This document shows positions 1 through 7,161 of a stretch of DNA of 13,734 bases, in pieces. A model generated the notes under the pieces. That model was given only the letters and a program-made list of their open reading frames with translations, was not told the origin of the DNA and did not search any database. Numbering within the stretch: position 1 is the first letter of the stretch; every line of letters starts with the position of its first letter. This DNA is from Cellvibrionales bacterium (GTDB taxonomy: Bacteria; Pseudomonadota; Gammaproteobacteria; Pseudomonadales; UBA7434), in the NCBI GenBank assembly GCA_018668095.1, contig JABIQF010000058.1:1-13734 (forward strand), read 5' to 3'. The position numbers were made by a program, and so were the translations under genes.

Positions 1-1185
1 AATAAAGAAATTATTGTTGATATAGCAGAGCATACGCCGGAATACTGGAAAGGAAATCATGAAAAAATCCGTCAACTTTTCATGCATATACTCGAATTCT
101 ATTTATCTAGAAATAATTTAGATGAAATTCGCATCAGCGTTTCTGACGTTAACGAAACCTCTTTTAACACCCTATTTTCTATCACCTCAGATAGCAATAC
201 ATTCGATACTCAAGAAAAAACCGCTTCCAAATTATCAACCGCTAAATTAATTGCTGAAAAACTTGGGGGTAATCTGCTATTCAAACAAACAAAAGATACA
301 TTGCTGATAACCGTTAAAGTGTTAGCAGCGCCTACTGAAAACCAATCCCCTCAACAGTTAGACTTAGAGCTTTTAAAAAATCGGCGCATTATCATCATTG
401 ATGATAGTGAAACATCATGCAATGTTATTGAATCTTATCTCCAGCGATGGGGCGTCACAACCTTCAAAGCCAATAATTTTAATGATGCATTAGCAATTAT
501 TCGACATCAACACAGTATTAGCCAAGCGATTGATTTAGCATTGATTGACTATATTATGCCAAGCATTAATGGCATAGAAGTATCCCAGCGACTCCGATCG
601 GATATCAATGTCCCTGACAATTTATCGATCATCATAATGTCTAATACGTCGGCAAGTATAAACCCTATCGACACTAAGAATTCTGGCATCAGACAAGTAC
701 TCGATAAACCGGTACTAGCGCATACATTAAGACTGGTATTACTCGAAGAATTTTATTTATTAAAATTACTGCAAGCCGACAGTTGTTCAGAAGTTGATTC
801 TACACAATCCAATAAAAGAATATTATTAGTTGAAGATAATCCCGTAAGCGCAAAAATTGTTTGCAGTATGCTTAATCGTCTGATGATCAACTATGAACAT
901 GCTGCGTCTAGCCATGAGGCACTTGAAAAAATCAACGCCAATGATTTTGATATTGTTTTAATGGATTGTGAATTACCCGATGAATCTGGGTTTGAAGCAA
1001 CGCGTAGAATTAGAACGTATGAAAAATGTCGCTTTCCACAGCAACTACCTATTATTATTATTGCGTTGACCGCTTATGATGATGAAAGCAATAGACAGCA
1101 AAGCATTGATGCTGGCATGGATGACTATCTCACCAAGCCAATCAATTTAATTCAGCTCACCTCAATAATAGATAAGAACAGCTAA
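1..1185 (+). CDS. Hybrid sensor kinase/response regulator, C-terminal part: degenerate ATPase domain plus two receiver domains (5' end outside the window)
   Basis: The frame is open from base 1, so the gene starts upstream; the ATG at 82 is internal (visible residue 28). Visible residues about 18-108 align by pattern with a histidine kinase ATPase domain: a GNHEKIRQLF stretch resembles the N-box lead-in, and SKLSTAKLIAEKLGG resembles the helix after the G2 box. The N-box Asn and the glycine-rich G1 and G2 boxes are not recognisable, so ATP binding is doubtful. Receiver 1 (about 128-250) keeps the acidic pair after RRIIII, phospho-acceptor D183 (ALIDYIMP) and K236 (LDKP). Receiver 2 (about 272-393) keeps its acidic pair, D322 (LMDCELP) and K379 (TKP). 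A BarA-like phosphorelay protein is the family expectation. I infer signal reception or phosphate transfer by the receivers; the input domain and signal are not visible. It converges with the next operon, with a 24-base gap and no clear terminator. Confidence 0.85.
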   Translation, partial: NKEIIVDIAEHTPEYWKGNHEKIRQLFMHILEFYLSRNNLDEIRISVSDVNETSFNTLFSITSDSNTFDTQEKTASKLSTAKLIAEKLGGNLLFKQTKDTLLITVKVLAAPTENQSPQQLDLELLKNRRIIIIDDSETSCNVIESYLQRWGVTTFKANNFNDALAIIRHQHSISQAIDLALIDYIMPSINGIEVSQRLRSDINVPDNLSIIIMSNTSASINPIDTKNSGIRQVLDKPVLAHTLRLVLLEEFYLLKLLQADSCSEVDSTQSNKRILLVEDNPVSAKIVCSMLNRLMINYEHAASSHEALEKINANDFDIVLMDCELPDESGFEATRRIRTYEKCRFPQQLPIIIIALTAYDDESNRQQSIDAGMDDYLTKPINLIQLTSIIDKNS

Positions 1186-1209
1186 ACCTTAGCTCGCTTA
1201 TCGAGTCAA

Positions 1210-1722
1210 TTAACCACATATCACTTTCCATTCTTGCAGTTTTTTCTCGAAGCTCATCGCCGCATGAGCCGGACTGGTTGAAGGCAATCTCGTCATCGGT
1301 AAAGATTTTTCCTGGGCACTTAAGGTAGGAATTACATATCGCTTGTATAGTTGCTCGGCCTTGGCACCATTAAAATAGATATGCTTAATGGACTGGTTAT
1401 CAGTAAATAATTTTGAAAAATCATTTATCACAATTGATGACTCAACGATATCGGCATCCAAGCTGCTCTTGCGCGTACAGCTTTGTAAAACGTCCCACAA
1501 TGCAATATTTTCATTTTTCAGGCATTCTATTTTCTGTTGATAATTATCTATGCTATTAACCCAATCTTTGTCCCGCATAAACAACGTACAGAAAATTCGC
1601 CAAAATGCGTTTCTTGGATGCGCATAATATTGAACTTCTTGCAGTGAGCGCTTACCCGGCATACTGCCAAGAATTAAAATACTTGCGCCCGGTTTCAAAA
1701 CGGGCGCAAAACTATTGACCAT
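1210..1722 (-). CDS. DNA-deoxyinosine (hypoxanthine-DNA) glycosylase, UDG superfamily family 6
   Basis: This protein probably removes hypoxanthine, the product of adenine deamination, from DNA, starting base excision repair in the cytoplasm. In 170 residues the family signatures are clear: LILGSMPG at 16-23, YYAHPRNAFW at 32-41 (N38 sits where family members carry an important Asn), ALWDVLQSC at 74-82, and LPSTSPAHA at 146-154 near the C-terminus. I chose ATG 1722 because MVNSFAPVLKPGASILILGS matches how family members begin. A TTG at 1731 would add three residues; neither start has a strong Shine-Dalgarno site. With ATG the gene overlaps the last 11 bases of the upstream yihY-like gene, so translation is probably coupled. 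It is the last gene of a three-gene operon. Family assignment is firm; substrate range is inferred from the family. Confidence 0.85.
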   Translation of the reverse strand: MVNSFAPVLKPGASILILGSMPGKRSLQEVQYYAHPRNAFWRIFCTLFMRDKDWVNSIDNYQQKIECLKNENIALWDVLQSCTRKSSLDADIVESSIVINDFSKLFTDNQSIKHIYFNGAKAEQLYKRYVIPTLSAQEKSLPMTRLPSTSPAHAAMSFEKKLQEWKVICG

Positions 1723-3061
1723 TGGAATCAATAATATCTTTTAATGTTTTTTTGCCGAAGCGCTCATCAATTAAGTTGCGCAAATCACTTAGCAAATGCA
1801 CGACCGCTTTCTCACCTTTAATGTCACTATCGGTTTTCTGCTGGCCCGCTCTATTTGCCCCTTGCTCCCGCAATTGTCTTAGCACTTGGCCAACCAGTAT
1901 TTTATCAACAGGCTGGGCAGGATAAATTTTCACCGATGACTCTCCCGCCCTAACAATGTAATTAAGCGCTTCAAGAAAATCCAACATATCATCAACAAGA
2001 TGCGGAGCAACACCTAACTGCTTAGCGATGGAATCAGCCTCCCATGGAGCTAGATTTTTCTGATAGTGTGAACCTATAAGAAATAAAAGACTTAATGCCA
2101 AACTCTCAGAATCTTCACCGTTGAGGTAGACGTTATCACGACGAATAAGAATATATTGCGGATTTTGATAATAAAATGAAACGCTAGCCCCTATTAATAG
2201 CACTAACCACCCCATATACATCCACACCATTAAAATAATGACCGAGGCAAACGCAGAATAAATAGCAATACTGCTTGCCGAGTTAGCCACGAATGTCGAT
2301 ATCCCCCAGCCCATTAATTTCCAAATAATTGCCGTCACTAAGCCGCCAATAAAAGCGGGGAACAGCTTTACTCTTGTGTTCGGCAAGAACATATAAATAA
2401 AAGCAAAACCCCATGACATAATTAAATAGGGAATCAGCGTGCTTATAAAACTGACAAAACTAGAACCTGCTGGCAATGATTCAATATAAGTTACAACAAC
2501 GCCAGTATTCGCTGAAGTGGTAATGGCCGCCGATAAAAAAATCATCAAAGGAGCAACAAAAATAACACTCAGATAATCGCGAAAACGTTGCGACATATTT
2601 CTATCGCGTTTTATTTGCCAAGTATAGTTAAACGACTTTTCTATTTTATGCATCATCGATATCACACTATAAATTAATAATGCAAAACCAACTGCGCCAA
2701 GCACGCCAACCTTTATATTATCGATAAAACCCATGACATTGCTGACAATATCAAAACGCTTATCACCTAAAGAAATTAAACTATCGAGCAAAGCCGGCTC
2801 AACTTCATTGTGCAAGCCAAACCCTTTTAACACAGAAAAGCTCAGGGCCAAAAAAGGCACAATGGCAATGACGGTTGTGTAAACCAAACTCATCGCTCTT
2901 AAACTTAACTGGCCATCGCGCAAGTCACGTATCACCGCATACATGATTTGCAATGATTTTATGATCACTCGTTGCCACAAAGCCGCTGTTCTTAAATCAG
3001 TATCCCAAAGCCACTTATTAACATGTTGGCTTTTTCCTTTGATAACGTTCATTTCAATCAT
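1712..3061 (-). CDS. YihY/BrkB-family inner membrane protein with cytoplasmic C-terminal extension
   Basis: A 449-residue polytopic membrane protein of the YihY/virulence factor BrkB family (once misannotated as ribonuclease BN). Hydrophobic segments lie near residues 58-79, 117-137, 164-184, 205-227, 235-255 and 268-298, the six-helix family pattern. The LRAMSLVYTTVIAIVPFLAL stretch (54-73) is the typical first-helix signature. E. coli YihY is about 290 residues, so the hydrophilic tail (about 300-449) is an extension. Its 320-375 part (ADSIAKQLGV, then LVDDMLDFLEALNYI) looks like a winged helix by pattern, as seen in longer family members. ATG 3061 is supported by AAAAGG six bases upstream. 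The gene starts 20 bases after the DUF924 gene stops and overlaps the glycosylase gene. The transported substrate or biochemical role is unknown for the family. Confidence 0.88.
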   Translation of the reverse strand: MIEMNVIKGKSQHVNKWLWDTDLRTAALWQRVIIKSLQIMYAVIRDLRDGQLSLRAMSLVYTTVIAIVPFLALSFSVLKGFGLHNEVEPALLDSLISLGDKRFDIVSNVMGFIDNIKVGVLGAVGFALLIYSVISMMHKIEKSFNYTWQIKRDRNMSQRFRDYLSVIFVAPLMIFLSAAITTSANTGVVVTYIESLPAGSSFVSFISTLIPYLIMSWGFAFIYMFLPNTRVKLFPAFIGGLVTAIIWKLMGWGISTFVANSASSIAIYSAFASVIILMVWMYMGWLVLLIGASVSFYYQNPQYILIRRDNVYLNGEDSESLALSLLFLIGSHYQKNLAPWEADSIAKQLGVAPHLVDDMLDFLEALNYIVRAGESSVKIYPAQPVDKILVGQVLRQLREQGANRAGQQKTDSDIKGEKAVVHLLSDLRNLIDERFGKKTLKDIIDSNGQ

Positions 3062-3081
3062 GATTTACCTTTTAATAGATA

Positions 3082-3705
3082 TTATTTTTTTTCTTGCCCG
3101 AAAGTGAATCCGCCTTCTTTCAAATACTTCAGCTCAGCTGATGTAGATTCACGACCTACTATTGCATTGCGATGCGGAAAACGCCCATAAGCCGCAATAA
3201 TTTCATAATGCAAAACCGCATAATCGACATAAAAGGTAAATTGCTCCTTATATTGACCTGCATATTTCTCATCGACATTATGCGCCAAACGCCTATATAA
3301 CTGTACACATTCTTTCTGATCTGCAATTAACTCTGAGTGCTCTAAAGGTAAATAATAAAACACCCTTTCGCTAATCGATAATTGCTGATCCAGCCCCTGC
3401 TGTATACCACGCCAACAAATAGCCCTTGCCTGCTGATCATACATAAATGCCTCATCACTGCCTCGATGTATATTTCGTGTAAACTGATCGAGTAATATAA
3501 TAAGCGCTAAACTTCCTTTTGCGGACGCCTCCCAGGCACCTAGTCGCCCTGCTTTAGCGCTGTCTATCAATGTGGAGAACTGATCGTTAATCTCCCCATC
3601 AACTTTTTCATCGGCGCTAAACCAAAACGCGTCCCGCCCCTTGATGACATCACTATCATCAGTACCAAACCAATACGCTAAGATCTTTTCAATACCTTCA
3701 TTCAT
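3082..3705 (-). CDS. DUF924 family protein
   Basis: A 207-residue soluble protein of the DUF924 family, recognised from the start IEKILAYWFG, the block LALIILLDQFTRNIHRG in the first half, YYLPLEHSE in the middle, and YGRFPHRNAIVGRESTSAE near the C-terminus. The family is predicted to be all-helical and TPR-like; its function is not established, and I do not assign one. I chose ATG 3705: it fits the family start, and an AAAGGA lies upstream, though at a long spacing of about 12 bases. A GTG at 3750 would add 15 residues without any ribosome binding site. It is the first gene of a leftward operon, followed after 20 bases by the yihY-like gene. It is divergent from gshA across about 100 bases that must hold both promoters; no convincing -35/-10 pair is visible. 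Confidence 0.85.
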   Translation of the reverse strand: MNEGIEKILAYWFGTDDSDVIKGRDAFWFSADEKVDGEINDQFSTLIDSAKAGRLGAWEASAKGSLALIILLDQFTRNIHRGSDEAFMYDQQARAICWRGIQQGLDQQLSISERVFYYLPLEHSELIADQKECVQLYRRLAHNVDEKYAGQYKEQFTFYVDYAVLHYEIIAAYGRFPHRNAIVGRESTSAELKYLKEGGFTFGQEKK

Positions 3706-3806
3706 GGCTGTTTGATATCCTTTTTTTTGGTTTCTGATAATGTCGACCACAGCAACGGATTTTTCGAATTAACCCTTCATTGACTATATGACATGAGAAA
3801 ACGTTC

Positions 3807-5525
3807 ATGGTTAATAGTCCTAATAATATTTCAGTAGGTTTTCACATTGCATCTGCTAACATGCAGGCTAGCCATGTTCCAAAAACTCTCATCCAGAATA
3901 GAGATGCTTACACTGTGTCAGATACCCAACAACCAATAATCAATAACATCCATGCTTTCGATGCCAATCTTCTATTGATTTCTCAGGATGATACGCGCCC
4001 CCTTTTATGTCGCATACAGCGTGGTATTGAAAAAGAAGGTTTGCGCACCAATGATCAGGGCCATTTATCAATAACGCCTCATCCAGCGGCTCTGGGTTCA
4101 GCGCTAACCAATACTTGGCTGACCACCGATTTCAGTGAATCGTTGTTAGAATTTATTACTCCAGTATTTGAATCCATAGATGAAACACTGGCTTATTTAA
4201 ATGATATCCACGCACTGGCTTACCAGCAGCTGCATGATGAGATTATTTGGGGGGCCAGCATGCCCTGCATACTTCCTGCCGATAATGACATTCCGCTGGC
4301 TCAATACGGCACATCCAATATTGCTACTATGAAAACGGTTTATCGTAACGGCCTGGGTCTTCGCTACGGTAGAGCGATGCAAACCGTTGCAGGCATCCAT
4401 TATAATTTTTCTTTACCCGAAGCCTTTTGGCGACGTACTTTTGAACATGCAAAGTGCCAAGGCACAACGCATCATACGCACTTACAGCATTATATTGATG
4501 AGCGATATTTTGACTTAATTCGAAACTTTCGTCGTAATTATTGGCTGCTTATTTATTTATTCGGTGCCGCGCCTTGCGTTGATCCATCATTTGTTCAAGG
4601 CCGTGAGAATACTTTGGATGTATTAACTAATAATGACCTCTACCAACCTATGGCAACTTCATTACGCATGGGCGATTTAGGCTATCAAAGCTCTGCTCAG
4701 CAATCGTTATTTGTCTGTTACAACACGCTAGAAAATTATATTGAAACGCTAAGCAGCGCACTGCGCACGCCCTATGCCGAATACGAAACACTGGGCGTCA
4801 AAAACAATAACGAATACCAGCAACTGTCCTCATCTTTACTGCAGATCGAAAATGAATTTTACTCAGCCATTCGGCCTAAGCGAGTTGCACAAAGTGGTGA
4901 GACGCCATTAAAAGCATTAAAAGAACGCGGTATCGAATACATAGAAGTACGCTGTTTAGACATCAACCCTTTTCTCGCTACTGGTATTGATGCCGAAACC
5001 ATTCAGTTTTTAGACGCTTTTTTATTACACTGCTTACTTGACGACAGCCCGCAGTGTGATCAAGAAGAGTTTCATTTAATCAGTCAAAATCAAGCGCGTA
5101 TTGTTCACCATGGTCGAGACCCTAACATCCCTATTTTCTGTGGAAAAAATGAAGTCCCTATGCGTGACTGTGCCAATAAAATTATTGATCGCATTGAAAA
5201 AATTAGTCATCAGCTTGATACTGCGCATCAAACTAAGGCGTATACAGAAAGCATTTCGGTACAACGAAAAAAAGTGGCTGATTCAGCATTAACACCCGCG
5301 GCAAGAATGCTCGCCACTATGCAAGAAAAAAATGAGTCACATATTGAATTTTGTTTACGCATGTCTCAAGCCCATGCAGAAAAACATAAATCACACCGTG
5401 TTGAACCTCAGCAACAACAAAATTTATTGACGATTGCAGAGCAATCCATCGCTAGCCAACAGGAAATTGAGCAACAAGACAGTATTGATTTTGAGAGTTT
5501 CCTTGCTCACTATTTTGAGCAATAA
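3807..5525 (+). CDS. gshA: Glutamate-cysteine ligase (gamma-proteobacterial type)
   Basis: GshA joins glutamate and cysteine in an ATP-dependent reaction, the first and rate-limiting step of glutathione synthesis in the cytoplasm. Family blocks are obvious: RIQRGIEKEGLR at 69-80 (E75 and E77 match metal-binding E27 and E29 of the E. coli enzyme), HPAALGSALT, TTDFSESLLEFITPV, LAQYGTSN, and MQTVAGIHYNFSLPEAFW. At 572 residues it is about 50 longer than E. coli GshA, and nearly all the excess is N-terminal: the first conserved block begins about 48 residues later. The ATG used lacks a clear Shine-Dalgarno site. In-frame GTG 3915 and TTG 3975 could give a more usual length, so the start is uncertain although the stop is secure. 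It is convergent with the FliL-like gene, only 21 bases away, without a visible terminator. gshB is not in the window. Confidence 0.95.
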   Translation: MVNSPNNISVGFHIASANMQASHVPKTLIQNRDAYTVSDTQQPIINNIHAFDANLLLISQDDTRPLLCRIQRGIEKEGLRTNDQGHLSITPHPAALGSALTNTWLTTDFSESLLEFITPVFESIDETLAYLNDIHALAYQQLHDEIIWGASMPCILPADNDIPLAQYGTSNIATMKTVYRNGLGLRYGRAMQTVAGIHYNFSLPEAFWRRTFEHAKCQGTTHHTHLQHYIDERYFDLIRNFRRNYWLLIYLFGAAPCVDPSFVQGRENTLDVLTNNDLYQPMATSLRMGDLGYQSSAQQSLFVCYNTLENYIETLSSALRTPYAEYETLGVKNNNEYQQLSSSLLQIENEFYSAIRPKRVAQSGETPLKALKERGIEYIEVRCLDINPFLATGIDAETIQFLDAFLLHCLLDDSPQCDQEEFHLISQNQARIVHHGRDPNIPIFCGKNEVPMRDCANKIIDRIEKISHQLDTAHQTKAYTESISVQRKKVADSALTPAARMLATMQEKNESHIEFCLRMSQAHAEKHKSHRVEPQQQQNLLTIAEQSIASQQEIEQQDSIDFESFLAHYFEQ

Positions 5526-5546
5526 AATTACCTTTTATCTATTTCG

Positions 5547-6026
5547 CTATCGATAAACAACAAAGCTAGTAAATAGAATATCTTCAAGCAAGCTGTTTTT
5601 TTCTTCTTCCAGAAGAATAGCATTGACCGCCTCAAAAGATTCTTTACGTAAGGCTTCTTTTCCGTCAGACGTATCCAGCATCTGAGTCGTTTGAGTGGCA
5701 AATAAATTTAATATGGCATCTTTTATATAAGGCATATGATGCTTCACACTCTGCTCACCTTCAACACCTCTAACTCTCAGAGACACATCAACACTCATAT
5801 AGCGCATGCGGCCAGGGCCGCCATAGTTCGTCACCAAGGCTGGCTCAATCGCCACATAAATGGACTGAGACAACAAGGTTTCATCATTCTCTGCCCGCGC
5901 ATTTAATGAAAAGCCTAATACCAATACTAGTGGCAATACTAATAGAAATACTCGTGGTAAAAAGCGTGTCCAGAATGATATGGATAATCTCCACGGCTTG
6001 TGACGTCTACTTAACCAATTACCCAC
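5547..6026 (-). CDS. Exported FliL-like protein (flagellar basal body-associated FliL family)
   Basis: A 159-residue protein. After a basic start, residues 22-41 are strongly hydrophobic and end in NARA before END, which could be a signal peptide cleaved after A45 or an uncleaved anchor. The rest resembles the FliL periplasmic domain: SIYVAIEPALVTNY at about 54-67, RYMSVDVSLRVRG, then HHMPYIKDAILNLF, TSDGKEALRKESFEAVN and a final LLEDILFTSFVVYR, matching the family pattern of small-residue strand, basic helix and C-terminal FTSFV/Q strand. The start is GTG 6026, backed by a strong GGGGAG eight bases upstream (6035-6040). No flagellar gene lies nearby, so a stator role is not supported by context; it may be a FliL paralogue with another envelope role. 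It is transcribed alone, convergent with gshA and divergent from dsbB. Confidence 0.75.
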   Translation of the reverse strand: MGNWLSRRHKPWRLSISFWTRFLPRVFLLVLPLVLVLGFSLNARAENDETLLSQSIYVAIEPALVTNYGGPGRMRYMSVDVSLRVRGVEGEQSVKHHMPYIKDAILNLFATQTTQMLDTSDGKEALRKESFEAVNAILLEEEKNSLLEDILFTSFVVYR

Positions 6027-6034
6027 TATCGATG

Positions 6035-6040
6035 CTCCCC
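6035..6040 (-). promoter_or_regulatory. Ribosome binding site deciding the GTG start of the FliL-like gene
   Basis: On the minus strand GGGGAG, within AAAAGGGGAG, lies eight bases before GTG 6026. No in-frame ATG is available nearby, so this strong site supports the non-ATG start. Confidence 0.7.
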
Positions 6041-6192
6041 TTTTACCCTACTAGCCATTTTTTTTTGCGTTTTTTGCAATATACTTAAGCTCTCTCGCTA
6101 GAAAGCATCTAAAATAAAAGCCAACGCCTAGTTTCATTATAGTTGAAGGTATTTGTGAGTCAGCGCTTAGACTGATCACTTTGGAGAAAACA

Positions 6193-6702
6193 ATGTTAAA
6201 TTTTCAATCGCTTTTAACTACGCAACATCTTCGTCTATGTATTTTTCTTGGCGTTGTTTGCTTACTAGGTTTTGGCTACTTTCTCCAATATGTAGAAGGC
6301 TTAGAGCCTTGCCCACTGTGTATTACTCAACGCTTTTTCTTATTTATATCGGGCAGCCTTGGATTACTCGCTGTACTGCATAACCCGGCTTTATTAGGCG
6401 CTAGAATTTATTCCGTCATCGGCACATTAATAGCCATGGCCGGTGCAGGCTTTGCTTCACGTCAGCTCTACCTACAGAGCTTACCTGCCGATCAAGCACC
6501 GGCTTGCGGACCCAGTATTGATTTTATTTTTCAAACATTTCCACTGGCCGATGCGCTGAGCATATTACTTCGTGGCGACGGTAACTGTGCCGAAGTTGCT
6601 TGGCGATTTTTAGGTCTCAGTATTCCAGGATGGACAGTTATTGCATTTACTGGCATCGCTGTCGCTTGGCTGCTTCAGCTGCGCAGCAATAACGCCAGCT
6701 GA
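6193..6702 (+). CDS. dsbB: Disulfide bond formation protein B
   Basis: DsbB reoxidises periplasmic DsbA and passes electrons to membrane quinone. The 169-residue protein has the four-helix layout: hydrophobic segments near residues 14-32, 46-62, 66-88 and 144-163. The first periplasmic loop holds C40 and C43 in the PCPLC motif, followed by Q46-R47, where the family keeps a quinone-interacting Arg. The second loop holds C105 (PACGPS) and C132 (GDGNCAEV), the DsbA-interacting pair. All four essential cysteines are therefore present. Length is close to E. coli DsbB (176). I chose ATG 6193 because GGAG at 6183-6186 sits six bases upstream; a TTG at 6181 would fall inside that site. The partner dsbA is not in the window. 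A long structured intergenic region separates it from rsd, and no convincing terminator follows it directly. Confidence 0.95.
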   Translation: MLNFQSLLTTQHLRLCIFLGVVCLLGFGYFLQYVEGLEPCPLCITQRFFLFISGSLGLLAVLHNPALLGARIYSVIGTLIAMAGAGFASRQLYLQSLPADQAPACGPSIDFIFQTFPLADALSILLRGDGNCAEVAWRFLGLSIPGWTVIAFTGIAVAWLLQLRSNNAS

Positions 6703-6931
6703 TCAATTCATAACCCAAAAACACATCGTAAGTTAGCGCTCACTATCATTTATCGGTTTTAGCGGAATTTTTATCGCGCTTACCCTGCAATCAGATAGAC
6801 CAATTTATCCATACAAAACAACAAGTTAACGTCACATCCTAAAATTAATGTTAATTGTTGGCCTACTGATTTCTTGAGAAAGCAGCATTCCTTTTCTAAG
6901 CTCAATAGTAACTTTCACAATATGTATGTGA
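6703..6931. other. Gene-free stretch after dsbB
   Basis: I see no gene here. The only distinct element is the perfect inverted repeat AATTAA-TG-TTAATT at 6843-6856, which could be an operator or part of the AT-rich upstream region of the structured element that follows. Very short frames (about nine codons) begin at 6848 and 6922 without ribosome binding sites. No good -35/-10 pair could be placed for a transcript starting near 6930; CACAAT at 6916-6921 is the nearest -10-like hexamer and has only a poor -35. Confidence 0.4.
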
Positions 6932-7035
6932 ATCCAATCACTGTGTGGTGACTGGATCGAGTGTGAACACGGGAGCTTTAATCTCATTTTTTGTAACACA
7001 GATTAAAGTCTTCATGCCATCTGGATGGCTTTTTT
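6932..7035 (+). ncRNA. Candidate structured RNA: three successive hairpins, the last a rho-independent terminator
   Basis: Hairpin 1 pairs ATCCAATCAC (6932-6941) with GTGACTGGAT (6948-6957), a 10-bp stem with one A-C mismatch and a TGTGTG loop. Hairpin 2 pairs CTTTAATCT (6976-6984) with AGATTAAAG (7000-7008), perfect over nine pairs with a 15-base loop rich in T. Hairpin 3 pairs GCCAT (7016-7020) with ATGGC (7025-7029) around CTGG and runs straight into six T (7030-7035), the form of an intrinsic terminator. The stretch could be a small trans-acting RNA of about 105 bases, or a leader that attenuates transcription into rsd, whose start lies 126 bases past the T run. I do not recognise a known riboswitch or sRNA family. 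The pairings are seen; that it is transcribed as such is inferred. Confidence 0.5.
7016..7035 (+). terminator. Rho-independent terminator between dsbB and rsd
   Basis: A GC-rich five-pair stem, GCCAT/ATGGC, with a CTGG tetraloop is followed at once by six T. It may end dsbB transcripts, a small RNA starting near 6930, or act as an attenuator before rsd. The stem is short, so efficiency is uncertain. Confidence 0.6.
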
Positions 7036-7038
7036 CAA

Positions 7039-7158
7039 AAGGCAGGAGCCTGAACATAAAGTGACTGACATAACACCGTCATCGCTACACGACTATAACA
7101 ATGCGTTGATTCAACGCCATCAGTAACACACTGATGATGGGGCTAAAAAAGGAAACAT
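7039..7158 (+). promoter_or_regulatory. Hairpin-rich 5' leader of rsd
   Basis: Three compact hairpins lie between the terminator and the rsd start. AGGC-AGGA-GCCT at about 7040-7051 shows AGGA in a tetraloop, the type of presentation favoured by CsrA/RsmA proteins. GCGTTGA-T-TCAACGC at 7103-7117 is a perfect inverted repeat. CATCAG (7118-7123) pairs with CTGATG (7131-7136) around TAACACA. In addition GCCATC occurs both in the terminator stem (7016) and here (7116), and GATGG at 7135-7139 could pair with either copy, giving a possible switch between structures. No promoter hexamers could be placed with confidence. Regulation by any of these elements is inference. Confidence 0.35.
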
Positions 7159-7161
7159 GTG

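Noticed and set aside
82..1185. Treating the ATG at 82 as the start of a free-standing double response regulator
   Set aside because: The frame is open to base 1 and the upstream codons (GNHEKIRQLF) continue the ATPase-like domain, so this ATG is internal.
3706..3806. Paired promoters in the DUF924-gshA divergent gap, for example TTGACT at 3779
   Set aside because: No -10 hexamer lies at 16-18 bases from TTGACT, and no pair fits on the other strand.
6963..7064. A 33-codon GTG-started frame through the dsbB-rsd hairpins
   Set aside because: No ribosome binding site at a suitable distance, a non-ATG start, and it runs through the terminator stem; the RNA structure is the simpler reading.
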